The notes beneath the pieces were generated by a model. It did no database searches and had not been told where the DNA came from. It saw only the letters and a program-made list of their open reading frames with translations. From the NCBI GenBank assembly GCA_046328115.1, contig JAXLXE010000004.1, positions 768,423 to 832,422 on the forward strand: a stretch of 64,000 bases of DNA. The letters run 5' to 3'. The first letter of the stretch is position 1, and every line of letters begins with the position of its first letter. Source of the stretch: JAXLXE01 sp046328115 (GTDB lineage: Bacteria > Chloroflexota > UBA6077 > JACCZL01). Both the position numbers and the translations under genes were made by a program. This document shows positions 17,258 through 25,546 of this stretch, piece by piece.

Positions 17258-17673
17258 AACAACCGGGGATCTCTTGCGAAACCGTTTATGGCGAGCTCCT
17301 GGCGTACTTCAACCGAGAGCTTGCGACCGATCTCATGGTCAGCGTGGCAGCTCATCTGGATGAATGTGAACGTTGCCAAGACTACGCCAGGATCGTGGAG
17401 AACGCGATCTGCCGCGAGATCTATGACCAGGTAGACTCGTACCTTGATCGTGAGCTGAACGCGGATGACTTTGAGCGTGTGCAGAAGCATCTCGCGATGT
17501 GCACCCGCTGCTCAGCGCATTTTCGCTTCGATGGTCGTGTGCTGCATTTTGTGCGGGAGCAAGCGAAGAAGGCAGAGATCGAGGAGCCGGTTGTTGCTCG
17601 CATCATGAGCCAGTTCCGAACGAGGCTGCGGGCGGCCCTGGCACAGACCAGCCAGACCGTGTTTGTTGGGTAA
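17254..17673 (+). CDS. Anti-sigma factor with two zinc-finger (zf-HC2) domains
   Basis: A 139-residue soluble protein translationally coupled (ATGA) to the sigma gene. Two zf-HC2 modules are visible: H34-x3-C38-x2-C41 and H79-x3-C83-x2-C86. It has no membrane segment, so unlike many anti-sigmas it is cytoplasmic and could sense redox or metals directly through its zinc sites, as in ZAS proteins such as RsrA. The duplicated zinc module is less common than a single one. The C-terminal helix (110-132) may contact the sigma factor. A strong terminator follows. Confidence 0.9.
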   Translation: MKQPGISCETVYGELLAYFNRELATDLMVSVAAHLDECERCQDYARIVENAICREIYDQVDSYLDRELNADDFERVQKHLAMCTRCSAHFRFDGRVLHFVREQAKKAEIEEPVVARIMSQFRTRLRAALAQTSQTVFVG

Positions 17674-17699
17674 CGGGCGGTTCTGACGTCATCGCGAGC

Positions 17700-17734
17700 G
17701 CGGGCCTTCTCAGCGTCGAGAAGGCCCGCTTTCT
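17700..17734 (+). terminator. Intrinsic terminator after the sigma/anti-sigma operon
   Basis: A perfect 12-bp stem GCGGGCCTTCTC / GAGAAGGCCCGC (17700-17711, 17718-17729) with a 6-nt loop is followed by TTTCT. It is placed 26 bases after the anti-sigma stop and between convergent genes. Confidence 0.88.
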
Positions 17735-17765
17735 GGTTGCCGGGGGCACCGCGACGATCCTTTAC

Positions 17766-18581
17766 CTACGCCATCACCGGACTCTGGTGGCAGATAAAGG
17801 GGCACGGCTGACGATTGCGGTGGTGCAGCTTGGCACAGCGGACCGCTTCGGCAGACCGAACCCGCGTGTACGCCAGCGCGGCGAGCATCATCCCGAGCAG
17901 GGGGCCCACGCCGTAGACCCAGAGGCTTGGCCAGGTGCCGGCAAACAGAGCCGACCCGAGCGAGCGCGCGGGATTCATGCTCATGCCTGAGAGCGGCGCC
18001 TCGGTGACGATATACAGCGCAATGAGGGCACCCGCGCACTGGGGAGTGAACTGGGCGAACCGGCTATTGGAGACTGCGAGAATGACCGTCATGAGCCCGA
18101 ACGAGATCAGGGTCTCCGCGACGAGCGCCACCACGGTGCCAGCCGGGCCTGGCACCGTGGCCACGTAGTTTACGGCTGGGTCTGACAACCACGGTCCCAG
18201 CAGCCCAACCGCGATGACCACTCCGAGCGCACCGCCGACCAGTTGGGCCGCGCAATAGAACAGCGCGTCCCAGGGGGCGACCTTGCCGAGCCGCCAGAAC
18301 GTGAGTGTTATGGCGGGGTTGAGGTGGGCGCCCGATCGCTGGCCCCACGGGGAGCAGACGATGGTGACGGCGGTGAGGCCCATTGCGATCCCCATGGGCA
18401 CGCGCCTGGTGAATGAGTCGTCCACGGCCTGCCGTACGGGTGAACCTGGGTACTCGATCGCCGCGCCGAACGCGCAAGCCGCCAGCATGAATACGCCGAG
18501 GGCCGCGGCCTCGATTAAATATTCCGTCCAGTGTGTTACGAGTGCCTTTGTTATTGCTGACCCCGTGTCAGAGCGCGTCAA
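17766..18581 (-). CDS. Aquaporin / glycerol facilitator (MIP family)
   Basis: A 271-residue six-helix channel with both NPA half-helix motifs: N88-P-A in 'SGAHLNPAITLTF' and N203-P-A-R in 'SMNPARSLG'. The second NPA is followed by Arg, the selectivity-filter arginine. The first half has an unusually long loop (about 41-62) between helices 1 and 2. Water versus glycerol selectivity cannot be read with certainty. The start is a TTG at 18581 with a weak AGGCG site. It lies 51 bases downstream of the thioredoxin reductase fusion gene on the same strand and may be co-transcribed; aquaporins also pass hydrogen peroxide, a possible link to that neighbour. Confidence 0.92.
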   Translation of the reverse strand: MTRSDTGSAITKALVTHWTEYLIEAAALGVFMLAACAFGAAIEYPGSPVRQAVDDSFTRRVPMGIAMGLTAVTIVCSPWGQRSGAHLNPAITLTFWRLGKVAPWDALFYCAAQLVGGALGVVIAVGLLGPWLSDPAVNYVATVPGPAGTVVALVAETLISFGLMTVILAVSNSRFAQFTPQCAGALIALYIVTEAPLSGMSMNPARSLGSALFAGTWPSLWVYGVGPLLGMMLAALAYTRVRSAEAVRCAKLHHRNRQPCPFICHQSPVMA

Positions 18582-18632
18582 GACTGACGCCTAAGCTCAA
18601 GGGCCCGATAGGTCCCATCAGGCGCTCAGCTC

Positions 18633-19859
18633 CTATGATATCGGCGCCGGGGCTAACTCCATGGGGCCGCGCGCCGCTCCGAGAGACTGGAGATACTGGC
18701 GCACCATGAGCGCGGCCGTTGCGCCCTCACCCGCGGCGCTCACCAGTTGCTTGGTGCTGCCCAGGCGGGCATCGCCAGCGGCGAACACACCGGGCACGTT
18801 GGTCTGCAGCACGGCCGACGTGGGTATGAACCCTGCTTTGTCAAGCTCGATGGACCCCTGGAGAAAGGCGGTGTTTGGCCGCAGCCCAATGAACACGAAG
18901 GCGGCAGCTGTCTCGACGCGCTCGGTTGCGCCGGTCTGGCGGTCCTTCATCGTGACACCGGTCAGATGGCTGTCTCCGCTAAACGCAACTACGTCTGTCT
19001 GGTAGCGTATCGAGATCTTCGGGTTCGCCATCGCCTTCTCTCGGGCGACAAGGCTGGCACTGAGCTCTGCGCTGTGACTGACGATGGTGACGTGGCGCGC
19101 GAATCTTGTTAGGAACAGCGACTCTTCCACGGCACTATTACCACCGCCGATCACCATGACGTCGCGGTCTCGGTAGAAGGGGCCGTCACAGGTCGCGCAG
19201 AAGTGCACGCCCGCGCCGATAAAGTCCTCTTCTCCCGCCACTTCCAGCCGCCGATACGTGGAACCGGGCGCAAGCAGCACCGCGTGTGACCGCACCGTGG
19301 ATCCGTCCGCGAGTCTGACTACTCGATATGGCTCATCCGACTCGACGCCGACGACCTCCGCGGCGGACAGCAGCTCCACGCCGAACCGCGAACACTGTGC
19401 GGCAAGGCGATCCGCGAACTCCGCGCCGCTGATCCCCTCAGGAAATCCTGGGTAGTTATCCAGCCGCTCGGTGACGGCCGCCTGTCCGCCGAGGCCGCTC
19501 CGCTCTATCACCAACGTCTCCACGCCCTCACGCGCGGTGTAGATGGCGGTCGTCAATCCGGTGGGGCCGCCGCCCACGATCACCAGATCATAGAAGCCAC
19601 CGGACGGGCGTGTGCGCAGGCCGAGTTTGCTGGCCAGTTCGGCATTACTCGGCTCAACGAGTACAGAACCATCCTGAAAGACGATGGTTGGGATGATGCG
19701 CTTCCCCGCATTGGTCTCCTCGACGAGTCGAAGACCATCAGCATCCGTGTCGACGTCGATGAACTCGTACGCGATTCGATGCTCACCGAGAAACTTCTTC
19801 GAGCGCTTGCAGTCGCTGCACCAGCTTGTGCCGTACAGCTTGATCTCGGCGTCAGCCAT
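18633..19859 (-). CDS. trxB: Glutaredoxin-thioredoxin reductase fusion
   Basis: A 408-residue fusion. Residues 1-80 form a glutaredoxin/NrdH-like domain with active site C14-S-D-C17 and the cis-proline motif 'RIIPTIVF'. Residues 88-400 form a low-Mr thioredoxin reductase: FAD loop 'VIVGGGPTG' at 93-101, redox centre C221-A-T-C224 and NADPH loop 'IGGGNSAVEE'. Normal TrxB is about 310-320 residues, so the extra length is the N-terminal domain. A built-in disulfide carrier suggests the enzyme reduces its own glutaredoxin-like module and passes electrons directly to targets. A GGGAG site precedes ATG 19859. Cytoplasmic. Confidence 0.93.
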   Translation of the reverse strand: MADAEIKLYGTSWCSDCKRSKKFLGEHRIAYEFIDVDTDADGLRLVEETNAGKRIIPTIVFQDGSVLVEPSNAELASKLGLRTRPSGGFYDLVIVGGGPTGLTTAIYTAREGVETLVIERSGLGGQAAVTERLDNYPGFPEGISGAEFADRLAAQCSRFGVELLSAAEVVGVESDEPYRVVRLADGSTVRSHAVLLAPGSTYRRLEVAGEEDFIGAGVHFCATCDGPFYRDRDVMVIGGGNSAVEESLFLTRFARHVTIVSHSAELSASLVAREKAMANPKISIRYQTDVVAFSGDSHLTGVTMKDRQTGATERVETAAAFVFIGLRPNTAFLQGSIELDKAGFIPTSAVLQTNVPGVFAAGDARLGSTKQLVSAAGEGATAALMVRQYLQSLGAARGPMELAPAPIS

Positions 19860-19987
19860 TGGTTACTCCCATCAGTAGCCGTGACGCAGTAGTCGTCCAT
19901 GGCGATCTCAGAGGTAGGCGCGGCCGTCGCATCGCGACTCTCCGCGCCGAGATCCACCATGGCGAATACGTCAGTCGTTGGCGCGGA

Positions 19988-22747
19988 TCAGCGGGGGGAT
20001 CTGGGCGGGCTTGCGTCAACCATTGCTGGCGCTACCACGGGCCTGTGGCGCCCGATCGAGTCCAGCAGCTTGGCGACGAGGCCAGTCCAGCCGGTCTGGT
20101 GGCTGGCCCCAACGCCGCGGCCGTTGTCTCCATCAAAATACTCGTAGAACGGAATCAGGTCACGCCAATGTGGATCATTCTGGAAGGCCGATTCATCGCC
20201 GAATACCGGTCTCCGGCCGTCCCCGTCACGCAGGAATATCCTGGTCAATCGGCCGCCGATCTCGTCTGCGATCTGGCTCAGGCTTAGCAGATTGCCCGAT
20301 CCGGTTGGGCACTCTACGCTGAAATCGTCCCCGTAATAATGGTGGAATTGCTGAAGCGATTCGAAGAGCAGGTAATTCACAGGGAACCAGATGGGCCCGC
20401 GCCAGTTGGAGTTACCACCGAAGAGTCCGCTGTTTGACTCGGCGGGCTGGTACTCAACGCTGTAGCGGCGACCGTCGATGTCAAAGTGGTATGGGTGCTC
20501 CGCGTGGTGGCGGGATAGCGCGCGCACGCCGTAGTCGGAGAGGAACTCAGTTTCGTCCAGCATGCGGCGGAGCAGGCGCTTCATGCGATGGCCACGCACG
20601 ATGGCAAGCAGCCGCCGTTCACCCATGCCTGGCTCTTGCCAGCGTGAGACCAGGCTGGCAAGGCGGGGGCGGTGCTCGAGAAACCATTCCATGCGCGCCC
20701 GAAACTCCGGCAACTCCGCGAGCAGGGCCGGCTCTATGGTGGTGACGGCAAACAGTGGGATCAATCCGACGATAGACCGGATCTTCATGGGGAGATCCCC
20801 ACCTGCTGGCAGATGGAGGACGTCGTAAAAGAATTCGTCTTCCTCGTTCCAGAGCGCGATTCCCTCACCGCCGATGTTGTTCATGGCGTCGGCGATGTAG
20901 AGGAAGTGCTGGAAGAACTTGGTGGCCACGTCCTCGTATGCGCGCTTGCGGCGGGCGAGCTCCAGGCTGATGGTGAGCATGTTGAGGCAGAACATGCCCA
21001 TCCAGCTGGTGCCATCGCTTTGTTCGATGTGTCCGCCAGTGGGTAGGGGGGCGCTGCGGTCGAAGACGCCGATATTGTCCAAGCCCAGGAACCCACCCTG
21101 GAACACGTTCTTGCCTTCGCTGTCTTTTCGATTGACCCACCAGGTGAAATTGAGCATCAGTTTGTGAAAGGCGCGCTCAAGGAACTCTGTATCCCCGGCC
21201 CCGCGTTGCTTCTGGTCTATCTTGTAGACCCGCCAGGCAGCCCACGCGAGTACTGGCGGATTCACATCACCAAACGCCCATTCGTATGCGGGGATCTGGC
21301 CATTCGGGTGCTGAAACCACTCACGCCCCAGATGGAGAATCTGCTCCTTCGCGAACTCGGTATCTACCAGGGCCAGCGGCAGGCAGTGAAAGGCCAGGTC
21401 CCAGGCGGCGAACCAGGGATACTCCCATTTGTCCGGCATGGAGAGGATCTCGCCACTACTGAAGTGGCGCCACTCCTGGTTGCGGCCGTTTGAACGTGAC
21501 GCGGGCGGCTGGGGTTGGGCTGGGTCTCCCCTCAGCCAGCCATCTACCTCGTAGTAGTAGTACTGCTTGCTCCAGAGCATGCCGGCCAGGGACTGACGCT
21601 GGACCAGCCGCTCATCGGCCGACAGCGCCACAGGCTGCACTTCCCGATAGAACTCATCCGCCTCCTGCAGGCGCGTTGCGAAGATGGCATCAAAATCATC
21701 GAATGAAGCGATCTTGCCTTCGGACGCGGGCGGCGCCCACCCGTCTCTGCGTGGCGAGGTGGTCGAGGGGTCCTGAGCCAGGCGTAGGCGGAACACGCTG
21801 GTCTCGCCCGGCTGGAGCGTTGCGCGATAGTGCGCGGCGGCTTTGGTGCCAGTGCGTTCCGGATTGACGGCGGCCACGTTTCCGTTCACCACGGCCTCGT
21901 GCACGCCATCCTTCACAAACGGTGTGGCATTTGGTGCGCCGAAGAGGCGCTGGAGATTGGACTCGTTGTCAGTGAACAGGAGGGTAGGCTCACCGTTACA
22001 GTCCAACGTGTAGTGGCCGAGCTCTGGATGCTCCGCAGACACGATATTGGCACCGTGAGCCCAGAGTCGTGGCCTGGCTGCCCGTTCGGCGGTATGGTCG
22101 CTCCCCCAAGACCAGGTGTTACGGAACCAGAGCGTGGGGAGCATATGGAGTGCCGCGGGATCTGGCCCTCTGTTGGTGGCGCTGATCCGAATCAGGAGAT
22201 CTGCTGGGCCGTCCTTGGCGTACTCGACGAGCACGTCAAAGTAGCGTTGCTCATCGAAGACACCGGTGTGCACCAACTCATATTCTGCCTGCTCACGCCC
22301 GCGTCGCTGATTGGTCTCCAGCAGATCCGCGTAGGGAAACTCAGCCTGCGGGTACTTGTAGAGCATGGACATGTACGAGTGGGTGGGCGTGGAGTCCAGA
22401 TAAAAGTAGTACTCCTTCACGTCCTCGCCGTGATTGCCCTGTGGACCAGTGAGTCCAAACAGCCGTTCCTTCAGGATGGGGTCACGCCCGTTCCAAAGTG
22501 CCACGGCGAAGCAGAGCCGCTGCTCTTCATCTGAGATACCGGCGATGCCGTCCTCGCCCCAGCGGTAGGCGCGGGATCGCGCGTGGTCGTGCGGAAAATA
22601 GTCCCAGGCCGCGCCTCCATCGCTGTAGTCTTCCCGCACCGTGCCCCACTGCCGCTCGCTGAGGTAGGGACCCCAGAGCTTCCACTGCGCACGGCGCAGA
22701 CGCGTGTCCTCCAGGCGTTGGTACTCGGCGGTGTTGTTCACGGCCAT
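19988..22747 (-). CDS. Large glycoside hydrolase, GH63/MGH-like
   Basis: A 919-residue protein beginning 'EYQRLEDTRLRRAQWKLWGP', a signature of a family annotated as glucosidase or mannosylglycerate-hydrolase-type (MGH1-like) glycoside hydrolases. Its C-terminal (alpha/alpha)6 barrel is seen in 'WDLAFHCLPLALVDTEFAK', 'GGFLGLDNIGVFDRS' and 'NSNWRGPIWFPVNYLL', the last typical of GH63. There is no signal peptide, so it is cytoplasmic. GH63 enzymes remove alpha-glucose or alpha-mannose units. It follows a GMC oxidoreductase by 25 bases, probably as one transcript. The substrate is undetermined: oligoglucosides or glucosyl/mannosyl-glycerate osmolytes are candidates. Confidence 0.88.
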   Translation of the reverse strand: MAVNNTAEYQRLEDTRLRRAQWKLWGPYLSERQWGTVREDYSDGGAAWDYFPHDHARSRAYRWGEDGIAGISDEEQRLCFAVALWNGRDPILKERLFGLTGPQGNHGEDVKEYYFYLDSTPTHSYMSMLYKYPQAEFPYADLLETNQRRGREQAEYELVHTGVFDEQRYFDVLVEYAKDGPADLLIRISATNRGPDPAALHMLPTLWFRNTWSWGSDHTAERAARPRLWAHGANIVSAEHPELGHYTLDCNGEPTLLFTDNESNLQRLFGAPNATPFVKDGVHEAVVNGNVAAVNPERTGTKAAAHYRATLQPGETSVFRLRLAQDPSTTSPRRDGWAPPASEGKIASFDDFDAIFATRLQEADEFYREVQPVALSADERLVQRQSLAGMLWSKQYYYYEVDGWLRGDPAQPQPPASRSNGRNQEWRHFSSGEILSMPDKWEYPWFAAWDLAFHCLPLALVDTEFAKEQILHLGREWFQHPNGQIPAYEWAFGDVNPPVLAWAAWRVYKIDQKQRGAGDTEFLERAFHKLMLNFTWWVNRKDSEGKNVFQGGFLGLDNIGVFDRSAPLPTGGHIEQSDGTSWMGMFCLNMLTISLELARRKRAYEDVATKFFQHFLYIADAMNNIGGEGIALWNEEDEFFYDVLHLPAGGDLPMKIRSIVGLIPLFAVTTIEPALLAELPEFRARMEWFLEHRPRLASLVSRWQEPGMGERRLLAIVRGHRMKRLLRRMLDETEFLSDYGVRALSRHHAEHPYHFDIDGRRYSVEYQPAESNSGLFGGNSNWRGPIWFPVNYLLFESLQQFHHYYGDDFSVECPTGSGNLLSLSQIADEIGGRLTRIFLRDGDGRRPVFGDESAFQNDPHWRDLIPFYEYFDGDNGRGVGASHQTGWTGLVAKLLDSIGRHRPVVAPAMVDASPPRSPR

Positions 22748-22772
22748 GTGGAGCTCTCCCAGAGTTTCAGCG

Positions 22773-24356
22773 TCAGGAGCCAGCGCTCACGAGCATGCGC
22801 GCGTCGTGGGACGGGACGCCCAGTCTGTCGATCAGGTGGTCACCAACACGCAGCGCATTCGCGATGATGGTGAGCGATGGATTCACCGAGCTGCTGGACG
22901 GGAAGAAGCTAGCATCCACCACGTAGAGATTGTCGAGGTCATGGGCCTTGCAATTCCGATCCAGCACCGACGTTTGGGGGTCATCACCGAATTTGAGTGT
23001 GCCGCACTGGTGCGCGACTCCCGCGATGGGCAGCTTCTTAGCCAGGTAGACCTCGCTGGGTAGGAAGTGCTCCAGGTGCCCAACCTGGCTCAGAGCGTGT
23101 TCGAAATGCTTCAGGAGCTGTTTGTGCGCCGCCTCGTTTGTGGCCCGGTAGCTCAGCTTGACCTGGCCGCTGGGGGTCACCTCCACCCGGTTCGACGCCA
23201 GTGGCAGATCCTCCGTGGTCACGAACCAGTCCGTGGAGTGGCGCGCCATGTAGTCCAAGGCTTTTCCGGGCGTAAGGAACGGCGCATCGCCCTCCAGCAT
23301 CTCCTTCATGGCTTTGCCGATGTTTTGCACGGCGCCCATGGGGAACTGGTAGTCCTTGGACCCGAAGTACCAGTCACTTAGCCCGATGGTCTTCTCGAAC
23401 TTCGTTGGGTTGGGCCGCGTGGAGACCGCGATGATCGCGGAGTTGTTGTGGTGCATGTAGTTGCGGCCCACCTGGTCTGATGCGTTGGCGAGACCTGTGG
23501 GATGACGGTCGTTCGCGGACCGCAAAAGGAGCGCAGCGGAGTTCACCGCGCCCGCGGCAACCACGATGAGATCTGCCGTGACGGACTCTACCCGGTCGCC
23601 TTGCTCGATCCGTACGGACGTCACGCTCCTTCCCGATGCGTTGGTCTCCAGCTTGAGCACACGCGCGTTCGTGCGCAGCGTCACGTTGGGGAAACGCAGG
23701 GCGGGTAAGACTCCGCAGGTGTGTGCGTCTGCCTTGGCGTTCACCAGACAGGGAAAGCCGTCACACGTATCGCAACGGATGCACGGGCTGCTTGCGCGAT
23801 CGGCTTCATCGAGGATGATCCCGATGGGCAGTGGAAACGGCTTGAGCCCCAGTGTGCGGAAACCCTCCACCAGTTCAGCCATCCGCGGTTCATGGCTGAC
23901 CGCTGGATACGGGAACGGCCCATCCGCTGGCGGCTCGGTGGGGTCCGCGCCACGCTCGCCATGCACGTAGTACATTCGCTCGGCGGCGGAGTAGTACGGC
24001 GCGAGCTCGGCGTAGCTAACGGGCCAGGCGGGGGATATGCCGTCCACGTGCTGGACCGGGCCAAAGTCCTGCTCCCGCATGCGCAGCAACGCGGCCCCGT
24101 AGAACTTGGTGTTTCCACCGACGTAGTAGTTTGTGCCGGGGTGAAATTCTGCTCCGTGTTGATCCTGCCATTTCTCTCTTGTGTGATAGCGATTCTCGAT
24201 GAACACCGCTCGGGCGGACCAATTCTCTTTTTCCCGCGGCACGAAACCGCCGCGCTCAAGAAGCAGGATGCGCAGCCCGGTTGGCGCCAGCTTGGCCGCA
24301 AGCGTACCGCCGCCAGCGCCGGTTCCGATGATGACAATGTCGTAACGCTCGGTCAT
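22773..24356 (-). CDS. GMC family FAD-dependent oxidoreductase
   Basis: A 527-residue glucose-methanol-choline oxidoreductase. The N-terminal FAD loop is 'IIGTGAGGGTLAAKL' (9-23) with 'LLLERGG'. 'GNTKFYGAALLRMRE' and 'AHQCGTLKFG' are conserved substrate-domain segments. The C-terminal 'NLYVVDASFFPSS' with 'SVNPSLTI' holds the catalytic His/Asn pair region. A cysteine cluster ('CIRCDTCDGFPC') in the middle is typical of the bacterial cholesterol-oxidase/sugar-dehydrogenase subgroup. It oxidises a primary or secondary alcohol, probably of a sugar, given the co-transcribed glycosidase. No Tat signal is seen, so it is cytoplasmic. AGGAGA site before ATG 24356. Confidence 0.92.
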   Translation of the reverse strand: MTERYDIVIIGTGAGGGTLAAKLAPTGLRILLLERGGFVPREKENWSARAVFIENRYHTREKWQDQHGAEFHPGTNYYVGGNTKFYGAALLRMREQDFGPVQHVDGISPAWPVSYAELAPYYSAAERMYYVHGERGADPTEPPADGPFPYPAVSHEPRMAELVEGFRTLGLKPFPLPIGIILDEADRASSPCIRCDTCDGFPCLVNAKADAHTCGVLPALRFPNVTLRTNARVLKLETNASGRSVTSVRIEQGDRVESVTADLIVVAAGAVNSAALLLRSANDRHPTGLANASDQVGRNYMHHNNSAIIAVSTRPNPTKFEKTIGLSDWYFGSKDYQFPMGAVQNIGKAMKEMLEGDAPFLTPGKALDYMARHSTDWFVTTEDLPLASNRVEVTPSGQVKLSYRATNEAAHKQLLKHFEHALSQVGHLEHFLPSEVYLAKKLPIAGVAHQCGTLKFGDDPQTSVLDRNCKAHDLDNLYVVDASFFPSSSSVNPSLTIIANALRVGDHLIDRLGVPSHDARMLVSAGS

Positions 24357-24452
24357 GAGTTGGGTCTCCTCAGATTGGCGTTGGAGCGTCTATCGACAGC
24401 GTGCGCACGCCTATTCCAAAGCGTCTGCGGGTTCTTGGGACTCCGAAAATGC

Positions 24453-24483
24453 GAGACAGCCCAGGCGTTGCCTGGGCTGTCTC
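24453..24483 (-). terminator. 26-base perfect inverted repeat, terminator of the 24.5-kb membrane protein gene
   Basis: The arms GAGACAGCCCAGG / CCTGGGCTGTCTC (24453-24465, 24471-24483) enclose a 5-nt loop, 27 bases past the stop of the minus-strand membrane protein gene. On that strand the stem is followed by GCATTTTC, a short U-run. Confidence 0.75.
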
Positions 24484-24509
24484 ATACGGGTCGCGCGGGG
24501 GCCGATGCG

Positions 24510-24950
24510 TTACGCGGCAGCCATCCGAGGCTGGGTGCGCATCTCAGCGTCGCGCACGGGATTCACGAACCCCACGACCAGCGCCAGAATCCAGTGCCGC
24601 ACCAGTACGATGATGGGGAAGGCAACGCCCATCTGCAGTCCGAGCGGCCCCAGGCCAACTAGTGGGAGCATGAACAGCCAGATCCCAAACACCGTCTCCG
24701 CGGTGAAGAACGTGATTGACCTGAACCAACTCGGCCCGATCAGAGAGGGCGCCAGGCCCGCGTAAAGAACCGCGAGCAGCATGCCATTGGCATAGTGTCC
24801 CATCACGCCGGCGGCGAGAGGAAGGCCCAGCTTCTCAGCCAGCAGGTGCGGTTCCGGCCAGAGCATGCCGGCCAGGATCAGCCCGGAGATGTCAAACGCC
24901 ACCGTGCCAGCGATCCCGCTGATGATGGCCCGTCGCCAATCGATCCGCAT
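24510..24950 (-). CDS. Four-helix membrane protein, function unknown
   Basis: A 146-residue protein with four hydrophobic segments (about 9-28, 45-66, 78-100, 103-130) and an 'MGHYANGMLLAVLYAGL' core resembling small DUF6789/DUF2938-like membrane proteins. A strong GAGGAGG site lies 8 bases before ATG 24950. No catalytic motif is visible. It is upstream of, and on the same strand as, the GMC/glycosidase pair but is separated from it by a perfect hairpin, so it is probably its own transcription unit. Confidence 0.7.
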   Translation of the reverse strand: MRIDWRRAIISGIAGTVAFDISGLILAGMLWPEPHLLAEKLGLPLAAGVMGHYANGMLLAVLYAGLAPSLIGPSWFRSITFFTAETVFGIWLFMLPLVGLGPLGLQMGVAFPIIVLVRHWILALVVGFVNPVRDAEMRTQPRMAAA

Positions 24951-25060
24951 TTGGAAAACCTCCTCGATGATCTCGGATCACCAGTGAGATCGTCCGCGAA
25001 GCGCTAGCTATTTCAATTCCCGTGAAAAGATGGCCGGTCCCTCAGATAACGGTGACGGCA

Positions 25061-25450
25061 TCACCGCTTGTACAGGGCGCGATAGAGGCGCGCGCGCCAC
25101 GATTCATCCAGGTAGATGAGGCGTCCCCGCCAGCGCTTGGGCTCGCCAGACCGGGGCAGCGCGACCAGGGACAGGAGACCGATTGCCAACAGGGTCACGC
25201 CCAGGACCTCGAGCGGCTGGGAGACGGAGGTCAGGCGGATCAGGCGACCGAGGAAGAACAGCAGGGCTCCGCAGCCAACCAGATGCCAGGGCGTAGCGGG
25301 CTTCAGGAAGCTCAGCGGCCCCCAGCCGGCCATTTCGGACCGAGGCTCAACGTCACGATAGTGGCGGCGGGTCGGCGGTGCTCCATCACCAAGACGCTCC
25401 GCATGAGCGCGCCTGAGGGCGTCTTCAATATCACGGTCAAGTTCTGACAT
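25061..25450 (-). CDS. Small two-helix membrane protein, function unknown
   Basis: A 129-residue protein with a charged N-terminal 50 residues, two membrane helices (about 55-72 and 79-98) and a basic C-terminal tail 'PKRWRGRLIYLDESWRARLYR'. Such 'P-x-R-W-R-G-R...W...L-Y-R' tails recur in short membrane proteins of Chloroflexi, but no function is established. It stands between two other small minus-strand genes with about 100-base gaps. Probably a real gene because of the clear topology and tail; its role is open. Confidence 0.65.
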   Translation of the reverse strand: MSELDRDIEDALRRAHAERLGDGAPPTRRHYRDVEPRSEMAGWGPLSFLKPATPWHLVGCGALLFFLGRLIRLTSVSQPLEVLGVTLLAIGLLSLVALPRSGEPKRWRGRLIYLDESWRARLYRALYKR

Positions 25451-25546
25451 GCGGCCGCGCCTTTGCGATCTACTCCCTGGATAAGCTTGTCAGATCCCGC
25501 ACGCCGGAGACCATTTTCTCGCGGTTTTCGCTTAGAGCCGTGCGCG

